From Tipula vernalis (taxonomy: Eukaryota; Arthropoda; Insecta; Diptera; Tipulidae), in NCBI GenBank assembly GCA_958295665.1, contig OY282558.1, positions 44,144,389 through 44,208,388 on the forward strand: a stretch of DNA of 64,000 nt, written 5' to 3'. Made by a program: the position numbers and the translations under genes. Below, piece after piece: positions 13,050-25,780 of this stretch; position 1 is the first letter of the stretch; each line of letters opens with the position of its first letter. Under the pieces are notes generated by a model. The model did no database searches. It saw nothing but the letters and a program-made list of their open reading frames with translations, and was not told where the DNA came from.

Positions 13050-16000
13050 CTGAGTTATCGTCTGTCAATGATATTTCTTTAAATTGCACCAAACTATCGT
13101 CCCATTATGACAAACGTGTTACCATATTTGATGTGTCTGAATTGGGGACATCTGCTAAAATTCCGATGTTGAATGTGATAAGGGTTCGAAGCTAAAGTTG
13201 CTTAAGATAAATTTTCCATTTGCCACGTAAAATTTGGGTAAAAATAGATAAAAATTAAAAATTTCACTTACGGTTTCCAGCGAATCAGTACTCTTCTCTA
13301 CGATAAAAACTTAAAAGTCCCAAAACGATAATCTAAAAATGTCTGTGATCTCGTGGAGAGTTGTGGCCGAGGTAAAAACTATTTAGCTCGAGCAGTATAC
13401 AGAGTAGATTGTATAGTAGTTATACGGAGTATAAATAAAACATTTTTCTTTTAATATTGAAATTTGGATCAAAAACTAAAAACAATTTTAGTGTAATTTT
13501 CTGGACCGTGATTTTTTTAAACACAAAACACCAACAAATATTTATTGCTAAGGTCTAACTATTTTATTTCATATAGACTCCCTTCTGTCTAGAAATACTA
13601 CCCTGAAAATTTGAAACGTACTTCGTTTAAAGTTTTCAGAGCGACAGCACTGGTCGTAAATCATCTGAGTGAATAACAGCCATTATATGCGAGTAGAATA
13701 CGGATACTTTGTCCACGACCGATAAAAAATTGTATTTTATTATCAAATCCTTTCAATAAACCTAAAATAATTTACGTCGACATTTTGACGTCTCAATTTA
13801 ATAATAATGAAAATAGCAAGAGACTACTAGACAAAGTTTCAAAAATGAAATTTTTATTTGGTAGTAGTGAATAATGGAAGAAGGGACTACTAGATAAACT
13901 AGCAGTTAATAATAGATATCATTGAAGAAACAAACGTATAATGAGTATATTATACGTTAGTCGTGGATAAAACAACTTACTTGGATTCAGTTTAATAATC
14001 TTTTTTTGAAGAAAGATAATAGTATATGTGTGTTCATTGATTCTAATGGCGAACCAATATTTGGGCCTATACAATTAATTGTAAACAATGCAGAAAAATT
14101 TTATATTTGTATACAATCTATTGAAACGCTATGTTTTGACATTTATTACTTTGCCTAGTGGTCAAACCACAAAAGACAATTGTTTTCCGTGACATAGAAT
14201 CTACAAAATATGACGTTATTTGGGACGTTTTGGTTCGTTATTTGGAACTTCTTGCTGATCATTTAAATTTAAAACACTTGTATTTTATTATTAAACACTA
14301 ATACATATAATTGGTACCTATGTATGTATGTATGTATTGTATCTTAATTGCTCTTTGTAAAATATCTAATGAGAACTAAAAAGATTTACCATAAATTTCG
14401 TTGTGTAAACGTTAAATTTAGATGTAATTATGTTTAAGTTTTACAGCTCTATAAATGCAGTTTCCAAAATTTGTTATTGGGGCCATTTTTTACAAAACAA
14501 TTTTATTCTCATTACAATACACTCCCGAGCAACTAAATCGATTCAAAACTTCAGCGCTCACAGAAAGGCGAATTTTTTTAAAACGACAACCGATTTTGAC
14601 AAGTAATTATTTTTTTGAAAGCCTGATTGATTGACTGAAGTGATTTTGTATTGTTGAATTTACAAAATTTAAAGCAAGCTAAAATTGCATTTAAGTTCAC
14701 TTTAGGCCATTAATTCGGTTTTTGATGATCATTAGAATGGTTGAATCGGTTTTCCGATCAAACTAAAATTAGTCGTACAGTAACGATTACACGAATTACG
14801 GTAACGAAAAAATTACTTATAATAACTAACCGTTTATTACAACCAACTTCGAAAATCTCTTATTATTAAGAAATCACACAGTTATAAGAATCAAATTACT
14901 TTGACTCAAATAACGTTCGATTTTCCTTCGAATATGAGATTTATTCGCAACGAAACTTTTTCTTTCTCACATTACCAACTATGGTATTTAGTTGTAAATA
15001 TAAGAAGAGGATTGTGGCAATATAATATTATTTGAAGCATTTGAAAATCTGTTTGCGATAACTTAGAATTAATTAATAGCAACTATTTTCGTATAGTTGA
15101 TAAAATAACAATATTGGGGAGGCGCAAAAATCAGTTGTAACAACTGAAACTGTTTTCTCAGTGTATAAATAAAAATAAAAAAATTTTACTGAGCTTTCGG
15201 ACTCAATTATCCATTGAGACTCAATTATCCAGAAATATTGAGTAATAAAATAAAAATGGCTTCTAAAGGCACAAGCAAACGTTTCACACGCAATTCCGTA
15301 AGAAAATCTTTACGAAAGATTCACTCGGAACGTGGATTCCAGTAATATTATTATACGAATTTCCATGTTGTTAGCCCAAGAAAAGTGGCACAAAAATTTC
15401 AAGTATTTGATTGTGTTAGTGTAGGATTTCCGAACATAATGTATTCTGATATCAAATCATTTATACCATAATGACATTAAATACTGTTTCCTATAAAAAA
15501 ACTATAAGACATGATGGGGATAGAAAGAATTACAAAAATTAAAAAATTGCATTAAATTGTACAACAAATGGCATCTAGTACTGACGTTGTAAACGAACGA
15601 AAGAAATCAAACAAACGTAAAAAGCAAAACTTACTTTTATCAGTTTGCAATTTTTGATTAGAAATTTCGATTTCAAAACTTATTTACTGTAGTAATGACG
15701 AAAATGTGTGTATAATAAATATACAATATGTGTTGGTGAACAGTACGACTTAAAACTGGGATTTCCGTACTAAAACCACAGTACTACATAACTGCAAGTT
15801 GGAAATAAAGTTTATTGGGAAACAACGTTGAAATACTTGCTCAAAGGGTCCATCAAAGGGCCCAATATGCTAAGCGTCTTTGCGGAGTTCTCTATTTTAG
15901 TATGTGCAAAATTATATAAAAACCATAAAAATGTTCTAATTTGTATGAATGTTAAAATTTCGATAAATCGTCGATAAAGCGGGGGTCTTGGTAGCGGCAG

Positions 16001-17023
16001 CCCACCTTCTAAGATATAAAACGAATTAAAATGATATGCAAAAATTTGTTATATTTTTTTAAAAATCTTGATTTTTTGCGATTCTTCTTTTTGGGAGGAT
16101 TTTGCCACCAACCCAATATATTTATAACACTACAACCAAACAATATACTTGAGCACATATTTATAATAAACTCGAGCATTTCATTTTAGGGGATCTTAAA
16201 AAATTGCAAAATACTGCTTTCTATGCGATTTTTTAATGCATTGAGTAGTTATTCATTACCAAATTATACCAAAGCTTTTTTACTTCAATAGCAGTCTGAC
16301 TCATGTATAGTATAGTTATCATGATCAAAGCTTCACAAAAACAGAAAATCTCTAAATGTCTTTCTAGATAGCTTATAAATATTCTAGAATCGTAGCTTTC
16401 GTAAAAGCCTAAAACCTGTTACAAAAACATTGTTTTTCAATATAAAGTAAGAAAACTTTTAAATGCTTCACAAAAAAATTCTTGAAAATATGTTTAGTTT
16501 TCTGAATAATTTTTTATATACTTGGATTTTTTTAAAGCTCCTTACAAAACATAAACTATTCAGTGTTGTTCCGGTTTAATGTCGCCGGTTGGCCTAAATT
16601 CTACTTTATCCAATTGGAAACCCCTGTACCTGTCTCCTGTAAAACCGGAACTTGATTTAGCTAATCTATGTAATGTTTAATTTGAAACATTTTTAACCGA
16701 AATTACATTGGTTGGCTTCTACATTTTTTACTCTTCTTCTAAATTTAGAATTTCATTTTGTTATTATATGGAAATTAGAAGTTAATTTTGAAACTAAAAA
16801 AAAAAAATAAATTGTTTTCTCAACTTACGACCACGCTTCTACTGGTGATAATTATAAATATAAAATTATACTTTTAGGTTAGTAAAGACCTACTAACTTT
16901 GAGTAAGTTATTTATATATCGCAAAGTTTTGTTCTTATACAGTTATATTTTCACATAGTATATATTTTGTAAATAGTACGAAGTTGAATAGTGTTGACGC
17001 ACTAGAATAAAATGTTCACTAAC
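13050..17023. other. Long non-coding stretch (probable goosecoid intron 1 or downstream)
   Basis: This lies directly 3' of the goosecoid-like exon on the minus strand, so it is probably its first intron. I saw no homeobox exon in it. It holds an ATGT microsatellite (about 14318-14337), a duplicated GACTCAATTATCCA (about 15203-15232) and a 15-bp palindrome CAGTTGTAACAACTG (15132-15146). Confidence 0.5.
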
Positions 17024-17717
17024 CTAAAAAATCTGATGTCGTTCCAAAACCAGACGCAGCCGCAGCTGCAATATGTCCTAAATGTATCCCGGGGTGATGC
17101 AACATAGCAGGTACACGCGTTGGTCGTACCGGACTAGTAGCTGGCGATGGTGATGAATTATTACTTGGACTTTCGGACCGCTGCCTTTTAAATCCACTAT
17201 TACGTAAACTATTACTATTATTAGGCTTTGGTGCTAGTATGCTATCGATAGTAAATAATGAACCGGATTGTGCACCAATTCGTTGATTTTGTATACTATT
17301 AAGATTATTATTATTATTGTTATTATTAATATTATTAATACCTAGTCCATGGTGGCTATCGTTTAATGCCTCCAATTGTCGTTGCCCAAGATAATTACAA
17401 TTTTGTGAGCCCAATATCATTGCGGTGGTTAAATAATTATTCTGTTGTTGGGTTAAATTTAATGATGTACTTAGAATACTATTTGAAATAATTCTATTAC
17501 TATTATTGTTACTATTATTATTATTATTAGGATTATCACTATTAATTTCTTGTTTTATAAATATATCACTATTACTAATATTCAATCGATTTGCACTATC
17601 ACCACCACCACTATCGCCATTATGATGGTTCAAATTATTATTAAGACTATGATGGCCGGTAAGATTTCGTGGCGATATTGTAGCCGTTAAATGCGACGCT
17701 TGTGTTGTTTCAACCAT
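17024..17717 (-). CDS. Gsc: Goosecoid-like homeodomain protein, first coding exon only
   Basis: The exon encodes 231 residues plus one base of a split codon, then a consensus donor AG|GTTAGT at the 17023/17024 boundary. I place the start at the ATG of MVETTQ (17717). The frame stays open upstream to 17828 but has no other ATG and hits a TAA just before. Residues about 94-113 (NYLTTAMILGSQNCNYLGQR), the eh1 motif FTIDSIL (about 155-161), and the tail RPTRVPAMLHHPGIHLGHIA agree with my memory of Drosophila Goosecoid, a paired-type homeodomain repressor. The eh1 motif recruits Groucho. Asn runs lie at about 63-73 and 131-138, and an IKQE sumoylation-type site at 54-57. The homeodomain must be in later exons to the left; no frame of 60 codons or more in this window carries it. 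Another eh1-bearing homeobox gene is possible. Confidence 0.72.
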
Positions 17718-19690
17718 TGGAGGACTTTGTGAGCTACCACTATCATCGGATGTTGTATAATCTGGTGGTTTGGGTGGTCTCAAGCCAATTGTTGACCAAA
17801 CCGAATTTAATAACCCCGTCGAAGCCAATTTGATAATTTTTTAGTAACTTTTCACCACAAAATTATATTTTTTGATATAATAATTATTAAATTCACTTAA
17901 CTTTGCACTTTATGTATAACAATATACTATAACTTCTTTTCTTTTTGCACAAAAATTGGAATTACCATAAATAACGCATGCACTGAATCACACAACAAAG
18001 TACATAATTATGTATTTTTAATAGTTATATTTAGCGATATATACACACACACACAAAATTTAATTTTTTTTTTTTTTTTTAGTCTGCGGCGTTGACTGAT
18101 AAGACAGGAAATAAAAAATCTAATGTTTAAGCCTCACCAACGGAACAAAAAAAGTTTCTTCAACCGTTTCGTATAAGGCAAAGATGAATCTACCAAATCG
18201 AAGTAAAAAAAAAACAAAACTAAAATATTTCAGAGTAATAAATCAAAAAACGACAAATTAAAAATGCAAACATCCAACCTCTTCTAGAGATGTTTGTTTT
18301 TCATTTCGTTTTTTATTTTCCATTCCGTCTTCTTAAGTAGCAGCATCTTTGTTTGGTCTCGTACACGGGGTATGCGCACAAATGGGATATATAATATTCG
18401 ATGAAACAGACTACAAATTATGTTGAAGCATTATTAATAAAATGGCTCCGCCCCAAAAGTCGATGATTATCGGTAGGAAAAAAAGGACGACAAAAAGGAA
18501 GGGTACATATGTACGTGTATATGTATATTTGTGTGTGTTTGTGTGTGTGCATACATGCAGCAAAAAGGATCAAATAATTGAGATAATACTATCAAAATGA
18601 TGACTTCTTCGGAGTGATGTGTAAACCAACAACAAACATTATTTGTAAGTACAAAATCTGTGACTCAAGCGAGGAATAGGCGTGTCCCCATCTATATTTA
18701 CTATAATATATACGAATATAATACGGTAAATAATAATAATTATTGTGTGAGACATATAAACAATAATTGTATGTACATATATATGTAACATGGTATATAT
18801 AAAAAAAAACATAAAGGCATCATCATTTCAGAAGAATATAATTGAATGAAGTTGTTTGTGCTTCTGTCATCCATTATTATGATCATTATAATTATTATTA
18901 GAATATATGTACCTATAAAAATGCATTCCTCTCCTCATCCCATAATACAGTTATCTAACACACATTAATTCCTTTAATAACAAAATTTTAATGCTTTTAT
19001 AGAAGCTTTTTATAATTTTGTTGGTAGGTTACTGACGTTTCGAAACAAAATAAAAAAATATCTGGGGGTTGCTGCTTTTTCTATACTCTGCTTAATAATA
19101 ACAATGTACACATACATACAGCATAGGTATACCAATCTGTCTGCTAAACAATATACACGTTTTACGTAAAGTATGTACATATATATAAAGGTAATTTATA
19201 AAATTATTATTGTTTCCAGGATATTTGGATTATTATCACATCCTTAAAATTAAAATATTACAAATATGACAAATTTTTAACAATATTTATCCGTTTTCGA
19301 GAGGCAAAGTGATAAAGTAGCGAAAACATATATTTCGAAAGTACCTGAATATTAACAAAAATTGATCAAACTCAAAACTTTGCTCAAGATTATCGCATTA
19401 TTTTGCATCATTCTATAAACCATAAAGTTATTCGCGTGAAGTTTGTTCAAAAATTGTCCTATTTTTTACGTCTGAGAATGTATTGGTTTAATAAATAAAA
19501 TATCTCGTTATTATGAATTTTTTGTAAAATGTAAAGCATTTTTATATTTTATGACTGCTGCCTGTATAGTGTATATGCGACTCTTAAAAATCGAAAATTG
19601 TATTTTTTCCATCTCAAAAGTAAACAAATATTTAAAACTGTAATCGAAAACACCCGGGTATGCAGGACTTTATTGAAAAACTCATCATCT
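17718..19690. other. 5' leader and upstream region of the goosecoid-like gene
   Basis: It begins with the probable 5' UTR (open in the coding frame to 17828, no ATG). Upstream are an (AC)n run at about 18042-18054, a long T run (about 18065-18080) and a TG-rich stretch near 18531-18550. No TATA box or start site could be assigned. Confidence 0.45.
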
Positions 19691-20293
19691 CAATATAATT
19701 AGAAATGTTGTTTCAAGGAGTTCCTCTTTATCGAGATAAGACCGATAGTGAGAATTTCGAAAAAAATCCATAACGTTATCAAGAGCTATAGTGCTTAGAG
19801 GTAATCCTTTTGGGTGATTCGCGAGCTCTAGTTGCATAGCATTGGATTCATTGAAGTTCTCTCTACGGTTCGTGAGATTTTCGAAAATTTTCCATGACAC
19901 TATTTCGAGTTATGTGGTCTTTAGAAGTGTTCCTTATGGCAGATTCGCGAGCACTTATCGCATAGCGTTGGATTCGTTGACGCTCCATAACCCGAAATAG
20001 CGTCATGGAAAATTTTCGAAAATCACACTAACCGTAGAGAGAGCTTCAACGAATCCAACGCTATGCGATGAGTGCTCGCGAATCTGCCATAAGGATCACT
20101 TCTAAAGACCATAACTTGAAATAGCGTCATGGAAAAATTTCGAAAATCTCACGAACCGTAGAGATAACTTCAACGAATCCAACGCTAAGCGATGAGTGCT
20201 CGCGAATCTGCCATAAGGATCACTTCTAAAGACCATAACTCGAAATAGCGTCATGGAAAATTTTCGAAAATCACACGAACCGTAGAGATAACT
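19691..20293. repeat. 124-bp repeat array, left block with inversion
   Basis: The unit contains CTTCAACGAATCCAACGC, TGCTCGCGAATCTGCCATAA and GCGTCATGGAAAATTTTCG. Recurrence of CTTCAACGAATCC at 20044 and 20168 gives a 124-bp period. Copies left of about 19985 are in reverse orientation and increasingly worn to the left; copies to the right are forward, so the block is a large palindrome. The array stops in mid-unit at 20293. Confidence 0.85.
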
Positions 20294-22753
20294 GTGTATC
20301 CAGACTTGGTTATTTACGATTCTTTAAAACCTTAATAAAATTTCGGATTTCATAAAGTTATGAATTTTAATCCATAACAATAAGTAAAACTAGTTATACG
20401 TAGAAACTTTAAATTTAAGTTTATGGGCAATTAGATTGCAATTTTAATTATTTTTAATGGTTCCTTTCAATTTAAATTCCTCAAAGCCCAACTACAGCCA
20501 ATTGAATTTTCCAAAATAATAGAAATTCCATAGGCCCTTGGTGCATATCATTTAAAACAAAAAAAGGGAATAATTAATTATTGCGCTACGTATCAAGTCC
20601 AGCATCAACCCATTCTCATTTGGTATATTGTTAATCTGATTCAAATAAGCATTGAATCAACAAACAAGCGCTCGTCCGATGTTAAATTAAACAGTAGGCA
20701 TCAGTTGACCTCCCCTTTAAATTTTCATTCAAAATATGGTAAATTGAAATCGATAAATGTAAGAACAAGATCTGACCGTCCTGTAGCGTTGAAAATCTCT
20801 CCAATTGCATCACAATAATTAGCATGCAGCTGTAGCTAGTTAAATCCATAAGTCTTCAACAGAAGATGAAGATAATTATCTATACATTGCTAATTGACAT
20901 AATGAATGTCTAAGGGAAACACATCTCGTGATTTTATTACTACTCAAGGCCTATATTGATCACATCTGTACAAGATATTGTCGTTTGGAAATAATTCAAA
21001 GCTGTCGATACCTAGATGAAATGAAGATTTACAAATAGCATAAATTAGGATGCTTTGTTTTTAGAACCAAACAGATGCCATTCATTAATTTCGTTTAACT
21101 TGTGGTTCATCGGTATGACCATAAACGACAGTAACCTTTAAATAAGCGTAAATATATATAGTCCTGGTATTTTGTAAAAGAGGCACCTTTGGCTTGTGGT
21201 CGAACTCTTTTATACATATGCGTTAAGATAAGTAGTTGTATATGCCATCATTCTTGGCTTAAGGAACCATTCTGATATAATTGAATTCCTCAAGTCTAAA
21301 TTTATTTCTGATAAACCTTATAAACTGTTCTTCATTTCTGCACGTGTTGTTGATGTAGGCACTGGTATTTCCTTAGATGTTATCTCGGCTGTAGTTATAA
21401 TACTTGCCCAAGTCACTGTCGCTGTCGCTGTATGTTACAGTGACTTAGCTGTCACCAATGTGGGGATATCAATATTAAAGCGAATGATGTTTGAGTATCT
21501 CGAGGTAATAATGATATCAGAGAATCACCTGATTGTGTTAGGCGATTGTCATGTTGAGTAAATCTGCATTCCAAATTTTCCTCAGAAGCTCAGTGCTTGA
21601 ATTGCATTATTTATAGTCTCGCCGGCTTTAATAATTGTGAAATTATATTTAAAGAATGCATTGTCCTAAATTCAACTAAGGACAGGCAACCCATGTAATA
21701 CAAATTTCTTAGCCTTCTTACATCATTGTAAAATTAAGTCTTAAGTTTTATAGTCTGAAACGTAGCACAATAAATTGTAGCTAATTACTTTGTAACACAC
21801 GAACCCTTTATATGACAGAAAATATTGGTACACGTAATATATCGAAGTACAATAACAACCCCGATTGATTCCCAAAAAACAAAACTGCAATGTTGAAACT
21901 ATGCACTTCTACTTCTAGGCCAGTCACAATTTTATGTAACAGTAAAAAATGTTACCGTTATGTTCGATATCTGGAAATTGTTTTGTTTATAATTTAACAT
22001 TTCATTTAATGACTTGAACATTGAAACTTTCTTTAAAAAATGTTTTCGTTAATTTCGGAAAACGGATGATCTCATTCAAACAATATTAACGACCTTAAAC
22101 CTAATTTTTTACATTTCACGTTTAATACATTTTTTGAAAGCCACATCTTTTTTCTTCTGTTAGCAATGGTCTAATCCCAAACAAAGCAGTAACTATCTTT
22201 TTAATTTTACCAATAATCTGTAAATTTGTAACAGTTGCAAAAGTATACTGCCATGATTATTCCTGGCTTTCTACAGAATCCATTTAATGCCAGCCTCCAA
22301 ACATCGAAAGATTTTTGCATCATTTAGATGATGGGCGGAATCATTTTCCTCTCTATTTAAATTTAGATTGATAAACGACCGACCGTTCGACCGACAATAA
22401 ATGGAGTCTAAACATCGTACTAATATTAAGGTCACCTGTTAAATATTGGCGTTCGGTTTTTTTCCACAAAAAATTCGATTTAATCCTTTAAAAAATGTTG
22501 ATGTGTTGTTTAACAGATTGCTTGATGACAGTTCTAGCTTTGGAAATTGTCCTGGAGAGTTTTCGTCGCATATGCGATGCCAAGGTTGTGTGACTAAAAC
22601 TTTGTGGCGCTAAATTTTCTGCACTTTCAGATGATTTTTTTTTTCAGGAAGATATTTAGCGAAAAATCGAATGCAAAATTATTACTGGTTCCAAAATCAT
22701 TAACGTGTGAAGTAAATTTACGGCCGAGTTGAGTTTAATTACGTCTTTTACGG
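20294..22753. mobile_element. Unassigned 2.46-kb segment splitting the 124-bp array
   Basis: The array breaks after GAGATAACT (20293), and an overlapping piece, CACACGAACCGTAGAGATAA plus CT, recurs where it resumes (about 22758-22779). Removing the segment and one copy restores the 124-bp register, so it behaves like an insertion with an approximately 19-22-bp target duplication. The ends GTGTATCC and GGAAAACAC are only weakly inverted. I saw no coding region. AAGTCACTGT at 21410-21419 pairs with ACAGTGACTT at 21437-21446. Confidence 0.45.
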
Positions 22754-23285
22754 AAAACACACGAACCGTAGAGATAACTTCAACGAATCCAACGCTATGC
22801 GATAAGTGCTCGCGAATCTGCCATATGGATCACTTCTAAAGACCAAAACTCTAAATAGCGTCATGGAAAATTTTCGAAAATCTCACGGACCGTAGAGATA
22901 ACTTCAACGAATCCAACGCTATGCGATAAGTGCTCGCGAATCTGCCATAAGGATCACTTCAAAAGATCATAACTCGAAATAGCGTCATGAAAAATTTTCG
23001 AAAATCTCACGAACCGTAGATAAAGCTTCAACGAATCCAACCATCTTCGCTATGTAACAAGTGCTCACGAATCATCAATAAGAATCGAAATACCATAACT
23101 CGATAACACTTCTCAGTTTTTTCAAGTTTCTCACAATCGGTAGAAAAATGGTAACGAATCCAACGGTACGCGAGGCAAGAGCTTGCGAACTATAAAGACA
23201 ACTTATACACCAAATCTTATGTTTAAGGACTACTTGACTAATGACCAATTCTCGAAAAAGCGGAATTCTCACGAATTGCTCTTGT
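22754..23285 (+). repeat. 124-bp repeat array, right block
   Basis: Forward copies with ACCGTAG at 22889 and 23013 keep the exact 124-bp spacing. The first three units are well conserved; those from about 23040 to 23285 are strongly diverged, giving an array edge that decays outward as on the left side. Confidence 0.85.
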
Positions 23286-23807
23286 TACGACATTACTAAC
23301 CATTGGTTGATAGTGTCTTTTTGTATATATTGTATATATAAACAGATTCTATTTTCCGCTTAAACTAAAATATTTTTTATTGTTTGGCGTTGAGAAATTA
23401 TAAATAGTTTTTTTATATGTTGTTTATTCAGGTAATATTAAAAATCTCAAACTTTAAAAAAAAATTCATAATAAACTTCACACTCGTCATCAGTTAAGTC
23501 AGTGAACCTAAAGATAAAGAAAAGCAGCTTTTTATTCTCATAAACCTATCGGCTAACATTTACAACATTTATCGCTTAAAAAATTTCGAAAAGTGGCTAA
23601 CAATATAAATATGTTTAATAAATCTCTTGTGTTAAAAAATCCACGTTCTACGCAGCCCAAACTGATTATACAATATGACAATACGACATAACAAGAGGTA
23701 ATTATTAATGGCAATAATTTAATTACTCTTAACAAAAAAAAAACGACAAGAAAACGACATTTAAAACGAAAGATTGAATCATTTTTGTAGAATGTGTAAA
23801 ATAGGCA
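23286..23807. other. AT-rich stretch, no gene
   Basis: Nothing recognised. Confidence 0.5.
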
Positions 23808-24245
23808 AGGTTAGGTTAGGTTAGGTTGGAGTGGCTGTTTAGGCACACTTAGACCGATGGCGGTCATTGTGATGCCACAGGATATATCCCGTTTACCCTT
23901 GCTGGAACCATTTTGAGCTACTTATGTAGCGTAGAACGTACCGCACTTTACTCAGTTTGTCCATCGTGAACTTACCTAAGTGTTTGTCCAAACAGTTTCT
24001 ACAGAAGTCACTCAGCCTTCCTACACATTCTCCAAAATGGCAGTGTGCCGTAAGGAGGAATATTAAATTTCTAGTGTGCACCAAGTCTAGCTTTGGCCAA
24101 ACTTGATTTGCAATACTACATGTGAGGATGTAAGGTAAGTAGAACCAAAAATGCAAATAACATAGATGCTTCCTTGACAAGCCTTATATCTTCTCCAAAA
24201 GTCTTGTTATCCTTCATTTATTGTTTCAAACACTTCCCCCATCTA
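23808..24245 (-). pseudogene. LINE 3' end with TTAGG-type tail
   Basis: Reading leftward on the minus strand, the frame 24180-23893 resembles the C-terminal part of an RNase H-bearing LINE polyprotein: LLTAHCHFG (the usual LLTGHC motif), then FCRNC, and the terminal RYISSSKWF. A 3' UTR of about 80 bp follows and ends in repeats of CCTAA, seen on the plus strand as AGGTTAGGTTAGGTTAGGTT (about 23809-23828). The piece is 5'-truncated; its left coding limit near 24245 is uncertain. Frameshifts lie upstream of 24180. Confidence 0.65.
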
Positions 24246-24553
24246 AACACCTGTTTAGCTATAATTTCTCAGTTATACTTTATGTTCAATCAAGTGAACA
24301 TACCAACCATCCATGCTGCACAGGAATGACCACAGTCATTGTTATAAGTTCATTCCGCTTTAATTTTATTTGAAGTTACTTAAAAAAGGCTCGGGACTTT
24401 TAATATTAATTTATTTCGAAGCATATAAGCCCACCATTTAAGATTATTGAAGAATTGTGATTTGATGCACTTTTTTAATTAACAAAAAATTTTATTAATT
24501 TAATTCGCAAATTATTTGACAAATTATTTAAAATACATTTTAAGCACAAAATA
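24246..24553. other. Boundary zone between LINE end and BEL/Pao integrase
   Basis: No motif recognised. It must contain either the worn rest of the LINE or the lost end of the BEL element. Confidence 0.4.
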
Positions 24554-25780
24554 TTACCCTCCGAAGTGAGAGGAACGTGGTGGTATAGTTTTCCACTTCA
24601 ATTCACAAAACTTGTTAATTTCGCTTTGAGATGACTCTGATAAGCGCGATAAAATAAAATTGGTCGCATTGTCTGAATATATTTTCCTACACATAACAAA
24701 ACGTGATACAAAACACGCTAAGAATGCCTGGATTATCAAATCTGGAACAATTTCGAGGTTAACTGCTTAACAGCTAAGTAAACGAGCAAACAGATGTATA
24801 TTTTGATTTTTTCTTTTGATCTAGGCTGAATATTTTGTAAAAAAATGAACTGGAAAATCTTAGTTCTTGGACAAATCATCGGTCGAACATGAGAACAGCA
24901 AACACAAGTGTGACATATTTTTCTACAGATATTTCTACCAGAAAGAAACAATCCAATAGGTTCGTTAATCACAAGTTATATAGCAGTTTCAGAGGTCCAA
25001 CATGTAATAACCTATTGTGAATATCGCGTACTAGTAGAACAGTGAAATAAAACGCGAATAATTCCATCAGAATCTTGAAATGGAGAAAGTGATTTCAATG
25101 GAGTTTTACTTTATATATTTGTTGATTTGGAGTGATGTAACGTCGTCAGTAAATGATTCATATATTGAACCCGTTTAAGAAGAGCCTCAAGTGCAACGTT
25201 GGTTTCACTCGAAGTCCACTGGGTTATTTTTCATAGTTCACAGTCTTTCACCTTTCAATTAAAACGAATTTACTTGGCATCGTTGCAGTGTAGACGTGAC
25301 TAGTTTTCCGAAGTCCTGGATCAGTAAGTTCCAAGTTTAATGTTTTGATTTTGTTTTGAGGCCATTCAGTTTTATTCTTATTTAACTATTCAGGTCCATT
25401 CCACCACATAGTTGCCTTTATGAATTCAGTTGGGAATAATCCCCGAGGAACATAGTGTCATAGCACATAGTTCTAGTCTCTGTAGTCTTGGTATTGTTTG
25501 TTTCTTCAACGAAGCGATTCGAGACTTAGAACAGACTAAATTAATGCGATTAGATCCATAATGATTGGTTGTTCGTATATAAAAAAACACATCCAAATCC
25601 AGCTTCGCTTGCATCACCAAACCCATTTAATTCGGTGCTGCAGGAAAGGCGTCATTCCATTTTAAATCTGGCAATATTCATAATTCTTCTGAATTGTCAT
25701 CCGCTAGCTCCGGAATATTTGAGGAGAATTTTCTATCAGTCCCAATTAAAACGTCATCAACGTAAAAATCATTGATTTAA

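Noticed and set aside
17718..17828. N-terminal extension of the goosecoid-like frame
   Set aside because: It begins with TTG, has no ATG, and a TAA lies just upstream; the internal ATG (MVETT) fits the remembered Drosophila start.
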